17,975 nt of DNA. Source: UBA8958 sp964571695. GTDB lineage: Bacteria > Desulfobacterota > Syntrophia > Syntrophales > UBA8958. The stretch is taken from assembly GCA_964571695.1 (NCBI GenBank), contig CAZNDG010000052.1, positions 1-17,975 of the forward strand, read 5' to 3'. Position 1 is the first letter of the stretch. Every line of letters starts with the position of its first letter. The notes under the pieces are model-generated. The model did no database searches. It had not been told where the DNA came from and was given only the letters and a program-made list of their open reading frames with translations. Below are positions 14,163-17,975 of the stretch, piece by piece. Made by a program: the position numbers and the translations under genes.

Positions 14163-15185
14163 ATGTATTCAACGTCAAGCCGGGAGCATTCCGCCCCCAT
14201 CGAAAAGAACCGGGATAATTTTACAAGGGAATTTCTGTTCGCCAACGCCGGGATCGTTCGGGATCACGGCGGTTTGCACACCGCCATGATCATGGAGGAA
14301 CGTATGGAAGGCTGGCGAGGAATTCCCCACGGTGGCATCGCCATGGGGTTCGTCATGGAGCTTGCCGCTCTGCTCCGGGAAGAATACGCGGAGAAAGACA
14401 AAGGCCCCACCTATCCCCTGACGGCGGATTTTCGCCTGGGCGGCGCCGGGGTCCGTATCGGGGACAATGTGGAGGCCAGGGTACGGACCGCGCCGGAAGG
14501 GATCCAGGGAACCATCTTTGCGCCGGGGAATAACGCCCCATACCTTTCCGCCGTCATCGGCTACGGCATAGACGACCCACAGCGGCGTGATACCTTCCGG
14601 TCTTATCTCCCCGCCAGGACATCAAATCCGGCGGATTGGGGGATACCACTGCCCTACTACCGGAACTGCTTCGTCTGCGGTGTCGCCCGTAGCCACCCCG
14701 GCCTGGAGAGACGGTTCCTCCTCGGAGGCGGCGACGGCGGCACGCCCCGTCTGGCCTATGCCGCGGCGGGTTTCGATGTCGCGGATGGAAACACATTCTA
14801 TCGGTTCCAGAGCGGCGGCCGCCTCTCAGCCCTGCCAGCGCTGGCACTTTTGGATGAAACCATGGGCTGGGCGGGTTTCTTGAGTGCGGCCAGCGGGGCG
14901 GTAACGGTGCGGATCGGCTACACCTTCTACCGGGACATCCGACCGGGGGAACGGCTGGTCTTCATCGGCCGTAACGAAAGGGTCCGGGGCAGAGCCGGCG
15001 CCCGGCTTTTCTTCTGGACCTCGGGCGGCGCCGTGTCTCTGGACGATGCCGGACGATGCGAACCGGTCATCGCCTCCTCAGCTCAGTATCTGGGAGTGGC
15101 GGAACTTACGGAACAGATGCGGCAGGAGTTGATCCCGCCGGAGTTGACCTCCCGGGCCTTCCGAATGGCCGGCATCACCTGCTGA
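14163..15185 (+). CDS. Tandem hot-dog-fold protein, possible thioesterase, function unknown
   Basis: A 340-residue protein that appears to hold two hot-dog domains. The first has GWRGIPHGGIAMGFVMELAALL (50-71), the HGG-plus-long-helix pattern of acyl-CoA thioesterases and dehydratases of this fold, followed by strands around LTADFRLGGAGVRIGDNVEARV. A linker has NCFVCGVARSHPGLERRF (168-184), like the CFVCG...NPxGL motif seen in hot-dog proteins. The second domain has LALLDETMGWAGFLSAASGAVTVRIGYTFYRDIRPGERLVFIGR, helix and strands without HGG, so only one domain may be catalytic. AGGGG lies about 6 nt before the ATG. Its link with formate or molybdenum metabolism is not apparent, and no operon partners are present. 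The coding call is firm and the function is tentative. Confidence 0.75.
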   Translation: MYSTSSREHSAPIEKNRDNFTREFLFANAGIVRDHGGLHTAMIMEERMEGWRGIPHGGIAMGFVMELAALLREEYAEKDKGPTYPLTADFRLGGAGVRIGDNVEARVRTAPEGIQGTIFAPGNNAPYLSAVIGYGIDDPQRRDTFRSYLPARTSNPADWGIPLPYYRNCFVCGVARSHPGLERRFLLGGGDGGTPRLAYAAAGFDVADGNTFYRFQSGGRLSALPALALLDETMGWAGFLSAASGAVTVRIGYTFYRDIRPGERLVFIGRNERVRGRAGARLFFWTSGGAVSLDDAGRCEPVIASSAQYLGVAELTEQMRQELIPPELTSRAFRMAGITC

Positions 15186-15220
15186 AAGACAGGGGAAAAA
15201 TTATAAAAGATGACAGCCTC

Positions 15221-15241
15221 ATAACAAGCAAGTCTTGTTAT
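15221..15241 (+). other. Hairpin after the hot-dog gene
   Basis: ATAACAAG (15221-15228) and CTTGTTAT (15234-15241) are perfect arms with a 5-nt loop, followed by only TTCT. It may be a weak terminator or the edge of the repeat cluster that follows. Confidence 0.35.
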
Positions 15242-15243
15242 TT

Positions 15244-15349
15244 CTCTCCAAAAGGGAGAGGTTTAGGAGGGGGATGGGTCAAAGATTGCTGATGGCATGG
15301 AAGGGGATTAAACCCATCACCATCCCGTCCCTCCTTTTGAAGGGGAGGG
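15244..15349. repeat. About 106-bp imperfect palindromic repeat, MITE-like
   Basis: The ends are mutually complementary in part: CTCTCCAAAAGGGAGAGG...GGGGATGGGT at the left and ACCCATCACCATCCC...CTCCTTTTGAAGGGGAGGG at the right. Each end also folds on itself (CTCTCC/GGAGAG and CCCTCC/GGAGGG). The layout resembles small non-coding palindromic elements seen between genes of many deltaproteobacteria. No open reading frame was found, and no target-site duplication was established. Confidence 0.5.
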
Positions 15350-15360
15350 CCCTTCGTGAC

Positions 15361-15420
15361 TTTACTATGAAAACGTCATTTTCATGCTTCGTGGCGCTCC
15401 GCGGGGCATGCGGGTTTTTT
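15361..15420 (+). terminator. Intrinsic terminator in a dispersed repeat, copy 2
   Basis: CATGCTTCGTGG (15383-15394) pairs with CCGCGGGGCATG (15399-15410) around CGCT, followed by CGGG and six Ts (15415-15420). The sequence from TTACTATGAAAA to the T-run matches 4991-5050 at most positions, and a stem A changes to G opposite T, so pairing is kept as G-U. It terminates transcripts from the hot-dog gene. Nothing further was recognised between 15421 and 15602 except a GACGG-CCAA-CCGTC hairpin near 15506-15519. Confidence 0.72.
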
Positions 15421-15602
15421 ACGGAGGCATCAAGTTTGAATTTTTAATAAGGTCATCTAAGCTGGATTTCAAAAACTGACTTTTTTACGGGACGGCAAAG
15501 ATCATGACGGCCAACCGTCGCCGGAAAGCCGTTTTTACAAAAGAAATATTTCCCATTAATTCGAGCAGAAAATCGCCTTGACAAATTCTTTACGGCCACG
15601 TC

Positions 15603-17834
15603 TCAGGCGCACTCGCTGTAGCCGCAGATCCGGCAGACGGCGCATCCCCCCTCGTGAGAGACGATCCCACCGCATTCCGGGCAGGCCCCCTTGACCAGGG
15701 CTACCTTCTCCCGCACCGTTTCGTAGCCGTTGGCCACCATATGGGACTGGATCGCCTTGGCCACGGCATCGGCGCAGGACAGGATCTTGTTTTCCCCGAA
15801 GCCGGAAGGGGAGTGACAGGAGATGCCCTGGAGCTGCTTGATGACCTGCCGGGCCTGAATGCCGCTCCGCCAGGCCAGGGACACCATGCGGCCGATGGCC
15901 TCATTCTGGGAGGCGGCGCACCCCCCGGCCTTTCCCATGGTGGTGAAGAGTTCAAAGAGACCGGTACTGTCCTGATTGACAGTCACATAGAGGGGGCCGC
16001 AACCGGTCTGCATCTGATAGGTCCAGCCCTTCAATACCTTGGGCCGCTCCCTTTTCACTACCTTGCGTTCTTCATCGCCGCCGATTCGGGCCGTCTTTTC
16101 TTGCCCCTTCCCCCGGGACAGGACCTGTTTGTCCCGGGAGCCGTCGCGGTAGATGGTAACCCCCTTGCAATCCAGTTGATAGGCGAGGCGGTACACCTTG
16201 GCCACCTCCTCCACCGAGGCCTCCCGGGGGAAGTTGACCGTCTTGCTCACCGCATTGTCGGTGTACTTCTGGAAGGCGGCCTGCATCCCGATATGGACAT
16301 CCGGCGAGATATCGTGGGCGGTGACGAAAAGGCGGCGGATGTCCGCGGGCACCTCCTCCAGGTCGTGGAGCGTTCCCTGTTCGGCGATCCTCTTCATCAG
16401 CTCCGGGGTGTAAAACCCCCGTTCCCGGGCCGTCTTTTCAAACAGGGGATGGACCTCCACGAGGATATCGTCGTCCATGACCTGGCGGATATAAGACACG
16501 GCGAAGATCGGTTCCACCCCCGAAGAGGCGTTGGCGATAATGGAAATAGTCCCCGTCGGCGCGATGGTGGTGATGGTGGCGTTGCGGAGGGGGGGGTCTT
16601 CTTTTTTGGCATAGAGGGAGGCGGCGAAATTCGGGAAGGGGCCCCGCTGTTTCGCCAGGTGCCGGGAGGCGTTGTGACCCTCCTCTTTGATGAACTTCAT
16701 CACCTGCCCGGCCAGCGTCACCGCCTCCTCGGAATCGTAGGGGATCCCCAGCAAGATCAGCATGTCCGCCCAGCCCATGACGCCCAAGCCGATCTTGCGG
16801 TTGCCGAAGGTCATCTCGGCAATGATGGGCAGGGGGTATCTGTTGACCTCCACGACGTTGTCGAGAAAATGGACGGCCAGATGGACAACCTCCCGGAGGC
16901 GTTTCCAGTCCACGGCGCCGCCCGTCACCATCTTGCCTAAGTTGATCGATCCCAGGTTGCAGGATTCATAGGGCAGGAGAGGCTGTTCACCGCAGGGGTT
17001 CGTCGATTCGATGGCCCCGACGTCGGGCGTGGGATTGTCGCGGTTGAGACGGTCCAGAAAGACAATCCCCGGCTCCCCGTTCTCCCAGGCCTGGGCGACG
17101 ATGCGGTTGAATACCTTCCGGGCGTTCAGTGTCCCGGTGACCTGGCCGCTGCGGGGATTGATCAGGTCGTAGTTCTCGTCCGCCTCCACCGCGGCCATGA
17201 ATACTTCCGTCAGACCGACGGAGATGTTGAAGTTGTTCAACTGGTTCTTGTCGGCCTTGCACATGATGAAATCCATGATATCGGGATGATCCACGCGCAG
17301 GATGCCCATGTTGGCCCCGCGGCGGGTGCCCCCCTGCTTGATGGTCTCCGTGGCGATGTCGAAAACCCGCATGAAGGAAATGGGACCGCTGGAGATACCC
17401 GTGGTGGTCATCACCACATCGTTGGCGGGACGGAGGCGGGAAAAGGAAAAACCGGTGCCGCCGCCGGACTTGTGGATCAGGGCGGTATATTTTACGGCAT
17501 CGAAGATCTCTTCCATGGAGTCCCCCACCGGGAGGACGAAACAGGCCGACAACTGCCCCAGCTCCCGGCCGGCATTCATCAGGGTGGGGGAATTGGGAAG
17601 GAAGTCCAGGGAAGCCATGATGCGATAGAACTTCTCCGCCAGCTTCCCCGTATCGGCCTGGGGGCTGAATATCCGTTCCGCCGCGGCAATGCTCTCTGCC
17701 ACCCTCCTGAACATGTGGGCTGGCGTTTCGAGGACTCGACCATCCTTGTCCCTCCTCAGGTAGCGTCTTTCCAGAACGGTAATGGCATTTTTGGTCAGGC
17801 AGGGGATGGCGGACGGGGAAGTCTTCTTTTTCAT
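15603..17834 (-). CDS. nrdJ: Adenosylcobalamin-dependent ribonucleoside-diphosphate reductase (class II)
   Basis: Makes deoxyribonucleotides for DNA synthesis with a radical generated from coenzyme B12, so it works with or without oxygen. The 743-residue product has the class II pattern: FLPNSPTLMNAG (78-89), LSACFVLPV with redox cysteine C98, KSGGGTGFSFSRLRP (122-136), the active site NPCGEQPL (C281, E283) with the second cysteine C292 eleven residues later, and PTGTIS in the later barrel. The C-terminus ends CPECGG...CRICGYSEC, a zinc-ribbon or redox-tail cysteine cluster common in NrdJ. ATG 17834 has GAGGAG nine nt upstream. It is monocistronic in view and not functionally tied to the molybdenum genes. 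No B12 riboswitch was recognised in the 141 nt upstream, although the leader is cut by the window edge. Confidence 0.95.
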   Translation of the reverse strand: MKKKTSPSAIPCLTKNAITVLERRYLRRDKDGRVLETPAHMFRRVAESIAAAERIFSPQADTGKLAEKFYRIMASLDFLPNSPTLMNAGRELGQLSACFVLPVGDSMEEIFDAVKYTALIHKSGGGTGFSFSRLRPANDVVMTTTGISSGPISFMRVFDIATETIKQGGTRRGANMGILRVDHPDIMDFIMCKADKNQLNNFNISVGLTEVFMAAVEADENYDLINPRSGQVTGTLNARKVFNRIVAQAWENGEPGIVFLDRLNRDNPTPDVGAIESTNPCGEQPLLPYESCNLGSINLGKMVTGGAVDWKRLREVVHLAVHFLDNVVEVNRYPLPIIAEMTFGNRKIGLGVMGWADMLILLGIPYDSEEAVTLAGQVMKFIKEEGHNASRHLAKQRGPFPNFAASLYAKKEDPPLRNATITTIAPTGTISIIANASSGVEPIFAVSYIRQVMDDDILVEVHPLFEKTARERGFYTPELMKRIAEQGTLHDLEEVPADIRRLFVTAHDISPDVHIGMQAAFQKYTDNAVSKTVNFPREASVEEVAKVYRLAYQLDCKGVTIYRDGSRDKQVLSRGKGQEKTARIGGDEERKVVKRERPKVLKGWTYQMQTGCGPLYVTVNQDSTGLFELFTTMGKAGGCAASQNEAIGRMVSLAWRSGIQARQVIKQLQGISCHSPSGFGENKILSCADAVAKAIQSHMVANGYETVREKVALVKGACPECGGIVSHEGGCAVCRICGYSECA

Positions 17835-17975
17835 TTCACTTGTCTCCTCGCTGAATAAATGATGAAAACGATTCTATAAATACAATATATGGTATGACGT
17901 GCCCTATTTGCCACAACATATTGATGATGTCAACAAGATAATTTCCCGATGAACAAGCAGCGACTGACCTACCGA
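17835..17975 (-). promoter_or_regulatory. Upstream region of nrdJ
   Basis: On the minus strand TTGACA (17933-17928) is a good -35, but the hexamer 17 nt on (CAAATA) is a poor -10. TATATT and TATAGAAT further downstream are AT-rich alternatives. The region probably contains the promoter, but the exact elements are unresolved. Confidence 0.3.

Noticed and set aside
17949..17975. Start of a divergent gene, ATG at 17949 (MNKQRLTYR...)
   Set aside because: Only nine codons are visible before the window ends and no ribosome binding site precedes it, so it cannot be supported.

Overview
The window is about 18 kb of GC-rich bacterial chromosome. It looks like an anaerobic deltaproteobacterium (Desulfobacterota; a syntroph or sulfate reducer of the Syntrophus/Smithella type would fit). 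This is inferred from two selenocysteine formate dehydrogenases, a coenzyme-B12-dependent (class II) ribonucleotide reductase and a large molybdenum-handling gene set. No rRNA, tRNA, CRISPR array, transposase or phage gene was found.

Layout, left to right. (1) 1-3766, minus strand: fdnH-like iron-sulfur subunit (running off the left edge) and fdnG-like periplasmic catalytic subunit. The latter is one 1021-residue selenoprotein read through an in-frame TGA at 3179-3181. (2) 4195-4911, plus: stand-alone protein resembling the N-terminal catalytic domain of archaeal TiaS, followed by a dispersed terminator repeat. (3) 5083-6220, plus: small unknown protein and a molybdenum-storage-protein (MosA/MosB) homologue. 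(4) 6333-7226, minus: FdhE, divergent from (5) modABC (7423-9630, plus), the molybdate ABC importer. (6) 9910-10932, plus: FmdE-family protein and a one-domain ModE-type regulator. (7) 10975-13671, minus: second formate dehydrogenase, a cytoplasmic 898-residue selenoprotein with a ferredoxin-like N-terminus (TGA at 12613-12615). (8) 14163-15185, plus: tandem hot-dog protein, then repeats. (9) 15603-17834, minus: NrdJ.

Most of the window serves one purpose: take up molybdate (ModABC), store it (MosA-like), regulate by it (ModE-like, inferred), mature formate dehydrogenase (FdhE) and use molybdenum (or tungsten) plus selenocysteine in two formate dehydrogenases, one outside and one inside the cell. 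This fits formate exchange in anaerobic or syntrophic growth (inference).

The strongest non-coding signal is an 18-bp dyad of the form TATGYCA-N4-TGACATA. It lies between the divergent fdhE and modA promoters and upstream of both formate dehydrogenase genes, and looks like the operator of a shared regulon. Segments 6 and 7 are flanked by inverted copies of a 161-bp sequence about 90% identical by eye. All alignments, start choices and promoter calls were made by eye without database searches.
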